DNA of 64,000 bases from Flavobacteriaceae bacterium (lineage in GTDB: Bacteria; Bacteroidota; Bacteroidia; Flavobacteriales; Flavobacteriaceae): the NCBI GenBank assembly GCA_028284005.1, contig JANQSO010000004.1, positions 186,001-250,000 of the forward strand. Reading direction: 5' to 3'. Both the position numbers and the translations under genes were made by a program. The stretch's first letter is position 1. Each line of letters starts with the position of its first letter. Below the pieces are notes generated by a model, which saw only the letters and a program-made list of their open reading frames with translations, searched no databases and was not told the DNA's origin. Shown one piece after another: positions 31,986 to 40,335 of this stretch.

Positions 31986-34394
31986 ATGTCAAAAAGAAGA
32001 ATTAATAAAGTTGCTGTCATTGGCTCGGGGATCATGGGAAGTGGTATTGCTTGCCATTTCGCCAATATAGGTGTGGAAGTATTGCTACTGGACATCATCC
32101 CACGTGAATTAAATGACAAAGAAAAGGCCAAGGGGCTTACCCTGAATGATAAGGTGGTTCGTAACCGTTTGGTAAATGACGCATTAACTGCTGCCATCAA
32201 ATCAAAACCGGCACCTCTATATCACAATAGTTTTGCCAGTCGGATCAGTACCGGAAACCTTGAAGATGATATTTCAAAAGTTTCAGTTGTGGATTGGATC
32301 ATCGAGGTGGTTGTTGAACGCCTGGATATCAAACAACAGGTCTTTGAAAATTTAGAGAAACACAGAACTCCCGGAACATTGATCACTTCAAATACTTCAG
32401 GGATCCCTATTAAGTTCATGAGTGAAGGACGAAGTGATGATTTTCAGCAACACTTTTGCGGAACACATTTCTTTAACCCTCCCCGCTATCTGAAATTATT
32501 TGAAATTATCCCTGGGCCCAAGACTAAACCGGAAGTTTTGGATTTCCTAAATGGATACGGTGAAAAATTCCTTGGAAAGACTTCCGTAGTAGCGAAAGAC
32601 ACACCTGCTTTTATAGGAAACCGAATTGGAATCTTCGGAATTCAAAGTTTGTTCCATTTAGTGAAAGAAATGGGATTGACTGTTGAAGAAGTTGATAAAT
32701 TGACAGGCCCGGTCATTGGGCGGCCAAAATCTGCAACCTTTAGAACGGTAGATGTAGTTGGACTGGACACATTGGTGCATGTTGCCAACGGGATCTATGA
32801 AAACTGTCCTAATGATGAAGAACACGAGATCTTTAAGTTACCTGCCTTTATAAATATTTTGATGGAAAACAAATGGCTGGGAAGTAAAAGCGGACAAGGT
32901 TTCTATAAAAAAATCAAAGGGGATGACGGACGAAGTGAGATCCTGGGGTTAGACCTGGAAACACTGGAATACCGAAAAGGTAAAAAAACCTCCTTCCCTA
33001 CTTTGGAATTGACAAAAAGTATTGATAAGGTTGTTGACCGTTTTAAAGTATTGGTCAACGGGAAAGACAAAGCAGGAGAATTCTACCGAAAGAGTTTTGG
33101 AAGTATGTTTGCCTATGTTTCAAAGCGTATTCCTGAAATCTCAGATGAATTGTATAAGATCGATGACGCAATGAAAGCTGGTTTTGGTTGGGAAAATGGC
33201 CCATACGAAATTTGGGACGCTGTGGGTGTAAAAGAAGGGATACAGCTAATAAAAGAACTGGGAAAAGAACCCGCCCCCTGGGTTAGTGAGATGCTGGACG
33301 TCGGTATTGATACTTTCTATACTGTAAAAGAAGGCGCTACTTACTATTACGACGTTCCAAAGAAACAATATGTAAAAGTACCCGGACAGGATGCATTCAT
33401 TATTTTAAACAACATTCGCGAATCGAACGAAGTATTTAAAAACAGTGGTGTTGTCATTGAAGACCTGGGCGATGGTATCTTAAATGTAGATTTCCAAAGT
33501 AAAATGAACAGCATAGGAGGAGATGTACTCGCAGGGCTGAATAAAGCGATCGACATTGCGGAAAAAGATTTTGACGGATTAGTAGTTGGTAACCAAGGAG
33601 CCAATTTCTCTGTAGGTGCTAACATAGGTATGATCTTTATGATGGCAGTAGAACAGGAATATGACGAATTGAACGCTGCCGTAAAGTACTTTCAGGACAG
33701 TTGTATGCGCCTGCGCTATTCCTCTATCCCTACGGTAGTTGCTCCTCATGGAATGACCCTGGGTGGCGGTTGTGAAATGACACTGCACGCGGACAAAGTA
33801 GTGGCTGCTGCCGAAAGTTATATTGGCCTCGTGGAATTTGGTGTTGGTGTGATTCCCGGCGGTGGTGGTTCTAAGGAAATGACCCTACGTGCCAGTGATA
33901 CGTTCCAAAAAAATGACGTAGAGCTGAACAGGCTTCAAGAGTACTTTTTGACAATTGGTATGGCAAAAGTTTCAACCTCAGCCTATGAAGCCTTTGACAC
34001 AGGTATCCTTCAGAAAGGAAAAGACATTGTGATTGTTAACAAAGACCGGCAAATTGCTGCGGCAAAGGCTGTAGCCAGAATGATGGCGGATCAGGGATAT
34101 ACAAAACCCGTGAAACGAAAAGATGTAAAGGTCCTGGGAAAACAAGCTTTAGGAATGTTCTTAGTGGGAACAGACTCAATGGAAGCTGCACATTACATTA
34201 GTGAGCACGATAAAAAGATCGCAAACAAACTTGCCTATGTAATGGCAGGCGGTGATCTGTCCGAACCTACTCTTGTCAGCGAACAATATCTGCTGGACCT
34301 TGAAAGAGAAGCATTTTTAAGCCTGTGTGGAGAACGCAAAACACTGGAAAGATTGCAGCATATGATCCAGAAAGGAAAACCACTTCGTAATTAA
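31986..34394 (+). CDS. 3-hydroxyacyl-CoA dehydrogenase / enoyl-CoA hydratase (FadB type, dehydrogenase domain first)
   Basis: Bifunctional enzyme of beta-oxidation: hydration of trans-2-enoyl-CoA, then NAD-dependent oxidation of the 3-hydroxyacyl-CoA. The 802-residue product starts MSKRRINKVAVIGSGIMGSG, a Rossmann dinucleotide motif, with TSNTSGIPIKFMSEG and CGTHFFNPPRYLKLFEIIPG of the dehydrogenase. The hydratase-like domain is at about 500-720 (FDGLVVGNQGANFSVGANIG, PHGMTLGGGCEMTLHAD). This order is the reverse of E. coli FadB, but is the standard form in many Bacteroidota. Start at 31986, one base after the MarR stop; the longer frame that overlaps MarR was rejected. Confidence 0.94.
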   Translation: MSKRRINKVAVIGSGIMGSGIACHFANIGVEVLLLDIIPRELNDKEKAKGLTLNDKVVRNRLVNDALTAAIKSKPAPLYHNSFASRISTGNLEDDISKVSVVDWIIEVVVERLDIKQQVFENLEKHRTPGTLITSNTSGIPIKFMSEGRSDDFQQHFCGTHFFNPPRYLKLFEIIPGPKTKPEVLDFLNGYGEKFLGKTSVVAKDTPAFIGNRIGIFGIQSLFHLVKEMGLTVEEVDKLTGPVIGRPKSATFRTVDVVGLDTLVHVANGIYENCPNDEEHEIFKLPAFINILMENKWLGSKSGQGFYKKIKGDDGRSEILGLDLETLEYRKGKKTSFPTLELTKSIDKVVDRFKVLVNGKDKAGEFYRKSFGSMFAYVSKRIPEISDELYKIDDAMKAGFGWENGPYEIWDAVGVKEGIQLIKELGKEPAPWVSEMLDVGIDTFYTVKEGATYYYDVPKKQYVKVPGQDAFIILNNIRESNEVFKNSGVVIEDLGDGILNVDFQSKMNSIGGDVLAGLNKAIDIAEKDFDGLVVGNQGANFSVGANIGMIFMMAVEQEYDELNAAVKYFQDSCMRLRYSSIPTVVAPHGMTLGGGCEMTLHADKVVAAAESYIGLVEFGVGVIPGGGGSKEMTLRASDTFQKNDVELNRLQEYFLTIGMAKVSTSAYEAFDTGILQKGKDIVIVNKDRQIAAAKAVARMMADQGYTKPVKRKDVKVLGKQALGMFLVGTDSMEAAHYISEHDKKIANKLAYVMAGGDLSEPTLVSEQYLLDLEREAFLSLCGERKTLERLQHMIQKGKPLRN

Positions 34395-34417
34395 GTTACA
34401 AAGAGTAATGAGATATC

Positions 34418-34809
34418 AGTAATTAGTAAGTAGAATGCATAAAATTGAAGATTTAAAGATTTGGGATAAAGCTATAACATTAGCAAAATCCATATATCAA
34501 ATAGTTAATGAATTACCTTCCGAAGAAAGGTACGGGCTAATATCTCAAATCAAAAGGTGTGCTATTTCTATTCCTTCAAATATTGCAGAAGGAGCAGGAA
34601 GAAATTTACAAAAAGAATTTACACATTTCTTAAGTATAGCAAATGGTTCGGCTTATGAATTGCAAACACAACTAATATTAATTATTGAATTACAATTAAT
34701 TCCAGAAGAAAAAATAAAACCCTTATTAGAAAAAGTATCAGAAATTCAAAAAATGAATTATGGATTTCAGAGATCAATTAAAGAATCTCAATACTAAAAT
34801 CTAATTACT
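34418..34809. repeat. Inverted repeat bounding the second four-helix-bundle gene
   Basis: AGTAATTAG at 34418-34426 and its exact reverse complement CTAATTACT at 34801-34809 sit 8 bp before the IVP start codon and 3 bp after its stop. The upstream arm is preceded by GAGTAATGAG (34403-34412), a 10-mer that recurs at 36040-36049 in the next spacer of the operon. Confidence 0.65.
34435..34797 (+). CDS. Four-helix-bundle protein of the S23/IVP family (second copy)
   Basis: The 120-residue product starts MHKIEDLKIWDKAITLAKSI and has GLISQIKRCAISIPSNIAEG, AGRNLQKEFTHFLSIANGSA and YELQTQLILIIELQLIP, the conserved strings of the family. It is clearly related to the gene at 6978 but divergent (for example IPSNIAEGAGR against IALNIAEGSIG). 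It is inserted between the FadB- and FadA-type genes of a beta-oxidation operon, in the same direction, and is bounded by inverted repeats. Codon use is A/T-richer than the adjacent fad genes. A role in fatty-acid metabolism is not suggested by the family; the location looks like insertion. Confidence 0.9.
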   Translation: MHKIEDLKIWDKAITLAKSIYQIVNELPSEERYGLISQIKRCAISIPSNIAEGAGRNLQKEFTHFLSIANGSAYELQTQLILIIELQLIPEEKIKPLLEKVSEIQKMNYGFQRSIKESQY

Positions 34810-34817
34810 CAATACTA
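34787..34817. repeat. Tandem CTCAATACTA repeats at the 3' end of the second IVP gene
   Basis: CTCAATACTA occurs at 34787-34796 (containing the IVP stop codon) and 34808-34817, 21 bp apart. The 12-mer TACTCAATACTA at 34806-34817 recurs exactly at 36071-36082 in the next spacer. Confidence 0.65.
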
Positions 34818-34822
34818 GATAG

Positions 34823-36013
34823 ATGAAAACAGCATATATAGTAAAAGCATATAGAACAGCAGTAGGAAAAGCTCCTCGTGGAGTATTCCGTTTTAAGAGG
34901 CCGGATGAACTGGCTGCCGAAACCATTCAATACATGATGGATGAGCTACCACAATTAGAGAAGACCCGTATCGATGATGTTATTGTCGGAAATGCAATGC
35001 CCGAAGCTGAGCAAGGCCTCAATATGGCTCGTTTGATCTCCTTGATGGGCCTTAAAATTGAAGACGTTCCGGGAGTAACTGTAAACAGATATTGCGCATC
35101 GGGAGTAGAAACCATAGCTATTGCAACAGCTAAGATCCAAAGTGGAATGGCAGATTGTATTATTGCGGGCGGATCGGAAAGTATGAGCTATATACCCATG
35201 GGAGGTTACAAACCTACTCCTGACTATAAAATTGCAAAAGAGGGCCACGAAGATTACTACTGGGGGATGGGGCTCACTGCGGAAGCAGTTGCCAATCAGT
35301 TTAACGTATCCCGTGAAGATCAGGATGAGTTTGCGTATAACAGCCATATGAAAGCTTTGAAAGCACAGGCAGAAGACCGCTTTCAGGATCAGATCGTCCC
35401 CATTGAAGTAGAACACACTTTTGTGAATGAAGCAGGAAAAAAGGAAACAAATAGCTATACGGTTACCAAAGACGAAGGGCCTCGAAAAGGAACCAATAAA
35501 GAAGCACTTGCAAAACTCCGCCCTGTATTTGCGGCCAATGGAAGTGTTACTGCCGGAAACTCTTCACAAATGAGTGACGGTGCCGCTTTTGTAATGGTAA
35601 TGAGTGAAGAAATGGTGAAAGAACTGGATCTGGAACCCATTGCACGTATGGTCAATTTTGCTGCGGCAGGAGTTGAACCACGCATTATGGGAATTGGGCC
35701 CGTGAAAGCAATTCCGAAGGCACTAAAGCAAGCCGGTATGAAGCAAGACCAAATTGATCTGATCGAATTAAATGAAGCATTCGCTTCACAGTCACTGGCG
35801 GTAATTCGTGAATTGGATTTGAACCAGGACATCGTGAATGTAAATGGAGGAGCCATAGCATTGGGCCACCCTCTGGGATGTACAGGAGCAAAATTATCTG
35901 TACAACTGTTCGACGAGATGCGCAAACGAGATATGAAAGGCAAATACGGAATGGTCACCATGTGTGTAGGTACAGGCCAGGGAGCCGCAGGGATCTATGA
36001 ATTTTTGAATTAA
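34823..36013 (+). CDS. fadA: Acetyl-CoA C-acyltransferase (3-ketoacyl-CoA thiolase, FadA type)
   Basis: Final step of beta-oxidation: cleaves 3-ketoacyl-CoA with CoA to acetyl-CoA and a shortened acyl-CoA. The 396-residue product has the acylated Cys91 in TVNRYCASGVETIA, NEAFASQSLAV, NGGAIALGHPLGCTGAKL with the catalytic His, and CVGTGQGAAGIYEFLN with the second Cys. The length is normal for thiolases. It follows the inserted IVP gene by 25 bp, and the ACAD gene follows after 90 bp. In a usual flavobacterial arrangement it would directly follow the FadB-type gene. Confidence 0.95.
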   Translation: MKTAYIVKAYRTAVGKAPRGVFRFKRPDELAAETIQYMMDELPQLEKTRIDDVIVGNAMPEAEQGLNMARLISLMGLKIEDVPGVTVNRYCASGVETIAIATAKIQSGMADCIIAGGSESMSYIPMGGYKPTPDYKIAKEGHEDYYWGMGLTAEAVANQFNVSREDQDEFAYNSHMKALKAQAEDRFQDQIVPIEVEHTFVNEAGKKETNSYTVTKDEGPRKGTNKEALAKLRPVFAANGSVTAGNSSQMSDGAAFVMVMSEEMVKELDLEPIARMVNFAAAGVEPRIMGIGPVKAIPKALKQAGMKQDQIDLIELNEAFASQSLAVIRELDLNQDIVNVNGGAIALGHPLGCTGAKLSVQLFDEMRKRDMKGKYGMVTMCVGTGQGAAGIYEFLN

Positions 36014-36033
36014 TTGAAAGTATTAAGATTATG

Positions 36034-36081
36034 AGTATTGAGTAATGAGAAAACAAATGAATCTTCTAAATACTCAATACT
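36034..36081. repeat. Inverted repeat in the fadA-ACAD spacer (IVP-less copy of the flanking repeat)
   Basis: AGTATTGAGTA (36034-36044) and its exact reverse complement TACTCAATACT (36071-36081) enclose a 26-nt loop. The spacer shares GAGTAATGAG with the left flank and TACTCAATACTA with the right flank of the IVP gene at 34435, but has no coding content between the arms. Confidence 0.65.
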
Positions 36082-36103
36082 AACTACTAAAACCTTATAG
36101 AAT

Positions 36104-37912
36104 ATGAGTACAACTGCTGAAAATAAAAACATACTTAGAGGCGGCCAGTTTTTGGTAAAAGAAACTGCCTGCGAAGATATATTTACTCCGGAAGACTTTT
36201 CCGAAGAACAAAGAATGATGAAAGATGCTGTAATGGAATTCAACGATCGGGAGATCATTCCTTACAGGGACCGTTTTGAAAAAAAGGACTATGCATTTAC
36301 AGAAGAAGTGATGCGTAAAGCCGGTGAACTTGGTTTTTTAAGCGTAGCTGTTCCTGAGGCCTATGGCGGATTAGGAATGGGCTTTGTGTCTACCCTGCTT
36401 ACCTGTGATTATATCTCCAGTGGAACAGGGTCCTTTAGTACAGCCTTTGGGGCACATACAGGAATCGGGACCTTGCCGATCACCCTCTATGGAACCGAAG
36501 AACAAAAACAAAAATACGTCCCTAAACTGGCATCCGGAGAGTGGTTTGGCGCTTACTGTCTTACAGAACCGGGAGCAGGAAGTGATGCCAATAGTGGTAA
36601 AACCAAAGCGGTACTTAGCGAAGATGGAACTCACTACAAGATAAGCGGACAAAAGATGTGGATCTCCAATGCGGGATTCTGTAGCCTGTTCATCGTTTTT
36701 GCACGTATCGAAGATGACAAGAACATTACGGGGTTCATTGTTGAGAATGACCCAAACAATGGTATCGCCTTAGGAGAAGAAGAACATAAATTAGGGATTC
36801 GCGCTTCATCAACACGCCAGGTGTTCTTTAGTGATACTGTGGTCCCTGTTGAGAATATGTTATCTACTCGTGGCAATGGATTCAAGATCGCTATGAATGC
36901 ATTAAATGTAGGACGTATAAAACTTGCAGGTGCCTGTCTGGATTCACAAAGGCGTGTTACCACAACTGCTACGAAATATGCTATAGAACGTAAACAGTTC
37001 AACACTCCAATTGCTGAGTTTGGTGCCATTAAATCCAAAATTGCCGAAATGGCAATGAATGCCTATGTAGGTGAATCTGCCACATATCGTGCTGCGAAGA
37101 ATATCGAGGACCGCATTGCTATTAGAATTAGTGAAGGTAACACACATCAGGAAGCAGAGTTGAAAGGTGTTGAGGAATATGCAATAGAATGTTCAATACT
37201 GAAAGTTGCTGTTTCTGAAGATATTCAGAACTGTGCAGATGAAGGAATTCAGATCTTTGGCGGAATGGGATTCTCTGAAGACACTCCAATGGAAGCTGCC
37301 TGGAGAGACGCACGGATCGCAAGAATTTATGAAGGAACCAATGAAATAAACCGAATGCTATGTGTTGGAATGCTGGTAAAGAAAGCTATGAAAGGGCATG
37401 TGGACCTATTAGGGCCGGCTACGGCAGTAGGTAAAGAACTTACCGAAATCCCTTCTTTTGAAACTCCGGATTATTCTGCTGTGCTTTCCGAAGAAAAAGC
37501 AATGATAGCAAAACTGAAGAAAGTGTTCCTTATGGTAGCAGGTGCTGCTGTGCAAAAATTTGGACCGGACCTGGAAGAGCACCAACAGATGTTATTGGCT
37601 GCATCTAACATATTGATCGAGATCTATATGGCAGAAAGCGCAATACTTAGAACTGAAAAAAATGCGAAACGTTTTGGAGAAGACACTCAAAAAGAACAGA
37701 TCGCCATGGCTAAATTGTATCTGTACCACGCCATAGACATCATAGACACAAAAGCAAAAGAAGCTATTATATCTTTTGCCGAAGGCGACGAACAACGTAT
37801 GATGCTTATGGGACTAAAGCGCTTTACCAAGTACCAAAATATGCCCAATATAGTTGGGATGCGCAATTTGATCGCTGAAAAAGTAATTGCGGAGAAGAAA
37901 TATCCGTTTTAA
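36104..37912 (+). CDS. Acyl-CoA dehydrogenase (FadE type)
   Basis: FAD-dependent first oxidation of beta-oxidation, acyl-CoA to trans-2-enoyl-CoA. The 602-residue product has the FAD/substrate strings YCLTEPGAGSDANSGKTKA and KMWISNAGFCSLFIVFAR. It has GFSEDTPMEAAWRDARIARI and YEGTNEINRMLCVGMLVKKA (catalytic base region). A C-terminal extension of about 170 residues, as in very-long-chain/ETF-linked types, may mediate oligomerisation or membrane contact. The N-terminal 30 residues are a typical flavobacterial lead-in. A terminator follows at 37958. Confidence 0.93.
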   Translation: MSTTAENKNILRGGQFLVKETACEDIFTPEDFSEEQRMMKDAVMEFNDREIIPYRDRFEKKDYAFTEEVMRKAGELGFLSVAVPEAYGGLGMGFVSTLLTCDYISSGTGSFSTAFGAHTGIGTLPITLYGTEEQKQKYVPKLASGEWFGAYCLTEPGAGSDANSGKTKAVLSEDGTHYKISGQKMWISNAGFCSLFIVFARIEDDKNITGFIVENDPNNGIALGEEEHKLGIRASSTRQVFFSDTVVPVENMLSTRGNGFKIAMNALNVGRIKLAGACLDSQRRVTTTATKYAIERKQFNTPIAEFGAIKSKIAEMAMNAYVGESATYRAAKNIEDRIAIRISEGNTHQEAELKGVEEYAIECSILKVAVSEDIQNCADEGIQIFGGMGFSEDTPMEAAWRDARIARIYEGTNEINRMLCVGMLVKKAMKGHVDLLGPATAVGKELTEIPSFETPDYSAVLSEEKAMIAKLKKVFLMVAGAAVQKFGPDLEEHQQMLLAASNILIEIYMAESAILRTEKNAKRFGEDTQKEQIAMAKLYLYHAIDIIDTKAKEAIISFAEGDEQRMMLMGLKRFTKYQNMPNIVGMRNLIAEKVIAEKKYPF

Positions 37913-37957
37913 GAGTCAATTTTTTAAGATTGAAAATTGGTTAGTTAGTTGAAAAAG

Positions 37958-37982
37958 CCACCTCATTAGGAGGTGGTTTTTC
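37958..37982 (+). terminator. Intrinsic terminator of the fad operon
   Basis: A 7-bp stem CCACCTC/GAGGTGG (37958-37964, 37970-37976), a 5-nt loop and a T-rich run, 45 bp past the ACAD stop. Confidence 0.85.
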
Positions 37983-38032
37983 TTTTTAAAACTTGGCTTG
38001 AACTTTGTTATCTTTAGATCAAAATTATTATC

Positions 38033-38899
38033 ATGCTACAAAGATTAGCCTATATTTTTTGTATACTAAGTACCTCGCTCCTGGCCCAAACCAATACGGA
38101 TGTGTTCGTTATGGATATTGCTCCTTCCGAAAATGGGTTGGAAATAACGAACTTTAAAAACATTTCAAATAATCCGGGGTATGACAACCAACCTTCTTTT
38201 GCTTTTGGATTGGTTCTTTATGCAGGGACCAAAGATACGCAGACAGATATTCAGGCGTGGCAAATAAAAGCAGGCACTACGGAGCGTGTAAATAAAAAGA
38301 CCTCCGGAGGAGAATATTCTCCACAATTAGCTAGAGATGGGGTCGGGTTCACTGCTGTTCGTCTGGACACTACAGGACTACAAAGGCTTTATTATTACGA
38401 TACTAAAGGAGAATCATTTGTATTGATAAAAGACCTGCAAGTAGCTTATTATACATTTTATGATAAGAAAACTGTGGTATCGTCTGTTCTTTCAGATGAC
38501 CAACTTGACCTTGTCATAACCGACCTGCCTACTCAAACTAACGATACTATTTTAAAAGGAGCCGGGCGGTCCATTCACAAAATACCGGATACGGAAGCTG
38601 TAAGTTATACTGTCCTAAATGAAGAAGGTAATTATGATATTTATCAAATCGATATGAAAAGCAGGGAAAGCTTTTTTATTACCGAATTACCTATTGGAAT
38701 ACAGGACTATACCTGGTTAAATGATTCACAAATGATCTTGGGGAGCGGAACAAAGCTTTTTATATATGATACGCTCGGAAATTCTAAATGGGAACAGGTC
38801 GCAGATCTTTCAGAATACAATATAAAAGACATCACCCGCCTGGCAGCCAGTCAATTTTTTAATAAGCTGTCTTTAGTGGCTGAACCTGTTACAGATTAA
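38033..38899 (+). CDS. Exported TolB/PD40-like beta-propeller protein, partial blade set
   Basis: The 288-residue product has a signal peptide (MLQRLAYIFCILSTSLLAQ). NNPGYDNQPSFAFG, TSGGEYSPQLARDGVGFTAV and LPIGIQDYTWLNDSQMILG read as WD40/PD40-type blades. Repeats are too degenerate to count blades with certainty. A TATCTTTA sequence at 38009-38016 may be a -7 box. The gene precedes an exported M28 peptidase by 82 bp, and the pair may work together at the cell surface. Function unknown; no catalytic residues seen. Confidence 0.75.
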   Translation: MLQRLAYIFCILSTSLLAQTNTDVFVMDIAPSENGLEITNFKNISNNPGYDNQPSFAFGLVLYAGTKDTQTDIQAWQIKAGTTERVNKKTSGGEYSPQLARDGVGFTAVRLDTTGLQRLYYYDTKGESFVLIKDLQVAYYTFYDKKTVVSSVLSDDQLDLVITDLPTQTNDTILKGAGRSIHKIPDTEAVSYTVLNEEGNYDIYQIDMKSRESFFITELPIGIQDYTWLNDSQMILGSGTKLFIYDTLGNSKWEQVADLSEYNIKDITRLAASQFFNKLSLVAEPVTD

Positions 38900-38981
38900 C
38901 CTATCTCTATCTATAGAATAATAAACTTTAACAGGAACTATTCATAAATCTTTCGCTATTTTTATTGCAAACAATTGGACA

Positions 38982-40313
38982 ATGAAGATTTCTATTTCTG
39001 TTTTGGGATTCCTTTTTACAGTAGTTTCATTTGCTCAAACCGATGTTCGGATGTATGATATCATCAGTGCAGTTTCAGCAGAAAGAATAGAAGCAGATAT
39101 TACCAAACTTGCAGGTTTTGGTACGCGTCATACGCTTAGCGACACCCTTTCGCAAACAAGGGGGATAGGTGCGGCACGAAGATGGATCAAATCTGAGTTC
39201 GATGCGATCTCAAAAGATTGTAATGGGTGTCTTGATGTATTTTACCAGAAGGACCTCGTTAAAAAGGGTGAGAACAAACGTATTGTAAAAGATGTTTGGG
39301 TGGTGAATGTAGTAGCTATTCAAAAAGGAACCAAATATCCTAACCGGTATATAGTGATGAGTGGGGATATTGATTCGCGCGTAAGCGATCCTAACAATTA
39401 TACTTCAGATTCGCCCGGAGCGAACGATAATGCTAGTGGAATGGCCGGTGCTATTGAAGCTGCACGGGTGCTGTCCAAATATACTTTTGAAAATAGTATC
39501 ATATATGCAGGCCTAAGTGGGGAAGAACAGGGGCTATTTGGCGGTAAAGGCCTGGCTCAATATGCCAAGGATAAAGGCTGGAAGATCATAGGTGTTCTAA
39601 ACAATGATATGATCGGGAACATAAAAGGTGTGGATGGTGTAATTAGTAATCGTGATTTTAGAATATTTTCTGAACCTGTCCCCCCTACCGAAACCGAGCA
39701 ACAAAGAAAATCCCGCCGGTTTTACGGTGGTGAAGTGGATGGTATCTCTCGTCAGTTAGCACGTTATGTGTTTAAAACTACAAAAACCTATATGCCGGAA
39801 ATGAATCCTACTCTTATTTACCGTCTGGACCGCTTTGGACGCGGAGGGCACCATCGCCCATTCAATGATGCAGGGTTTCCGGGTATTCGCATCATGGAGT
39901 CCCATGAAAACTATACGCAGCAACATCAGGATATTCGTATGGAAAATGGCATTGAATACGGAGACAAGTTAAAATTTGTAAATTTTGAATATGCTAAAAA
40001 GTTAACTGCAGTAAATGCCATTAATATGGCCAGTATTGCATGGGCTCCTCCTGCTCCACAGAATGTAGCAATTGGAGGAATTGTGGCACCTTCGGTAAAA
40101 TTAAAATGGGATAAGGTAAATGGTGCTGTAGGTTATAAGATCTACTGGCGCGATACAACATCCCCAACATGGGACTACAGCCGGTATGTAGGAGACACCC
40201 TGGAATATACGCTGAAAGGAATAGTAATTGACAACTACCTCTTTGGAGTAGCTGCTGTTGGCGCAAAAGGCCATGAAAGTGTCGTTGTGTTTCCCAATCA
40301 GATTTTTAGATGA
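38982..40313 (+). CDS. Exported M28-family metallopeptidase with fibronectin type III tail
   Basis: Zinc aminopeptidase-like exopeptidase. The 443-residue product has a signal peptide (MKISISVLGFLFTVVSFAQ). The M28 core has SPGANDNASGMAGAIE (bridging Asp), AGLSGEEQGLFGGKGL (catalytic Glu plus Glu ligand), VLNNDMIGNI (Asp ligand) and IMESHENYTQQHQD (His ligand). The first zinc ligand is usually His in GHxDS; here the string is MSGDIDSRVSD, so Asp replaces it. Residues about 355-440 form a fibronectin type III domain (VKLKWDKVNGAVGYKIYWRD). No T9SS tail is seen. The start of the M1 gene follows within 23 bp. Confidence 0.9.
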   Translation: MKISISVLGFLFTVVSFAQTDVRMYDIISAVSAERIEADITKLAGFGTRHTLSDTLSQTRGIGAARRWIKSEFDAISKDCNGCLDVFYQKDLVKKGENKRIVKDVWVVNVVAIQKGTKYPNRYIVMSGDIDSRVSDPNNYTSDSPGANDNASGMAGAIEAARVLSKYTFENSIIYAGLSGEEQGLFGGKGLAQYAKDKGWKIIGVLNNDMIGNIKGVDGVISNRDFRIFSEPVPPTETEQQRKSRRFYGGEVDGISRQLARYVFKTTKTYMPEMNPTLIYRLDRFGRGGHHRPFNDAGFPGIRIMESHENYTQQHQDIRMENGIEYGDKLKFVNFEYAKKLTAVNAINMASIAWAPPAPQNVAIGGIVAPSVKLKWDKVNGAVGYKIYWRDTTSPTWDYSRYVGDTLEYTLKGIVIDNYLFGVAAVGAKGHESVVVFPNQIFR

Positions 40314-40335
40314 TCAAATTAATATATTGAAAACA

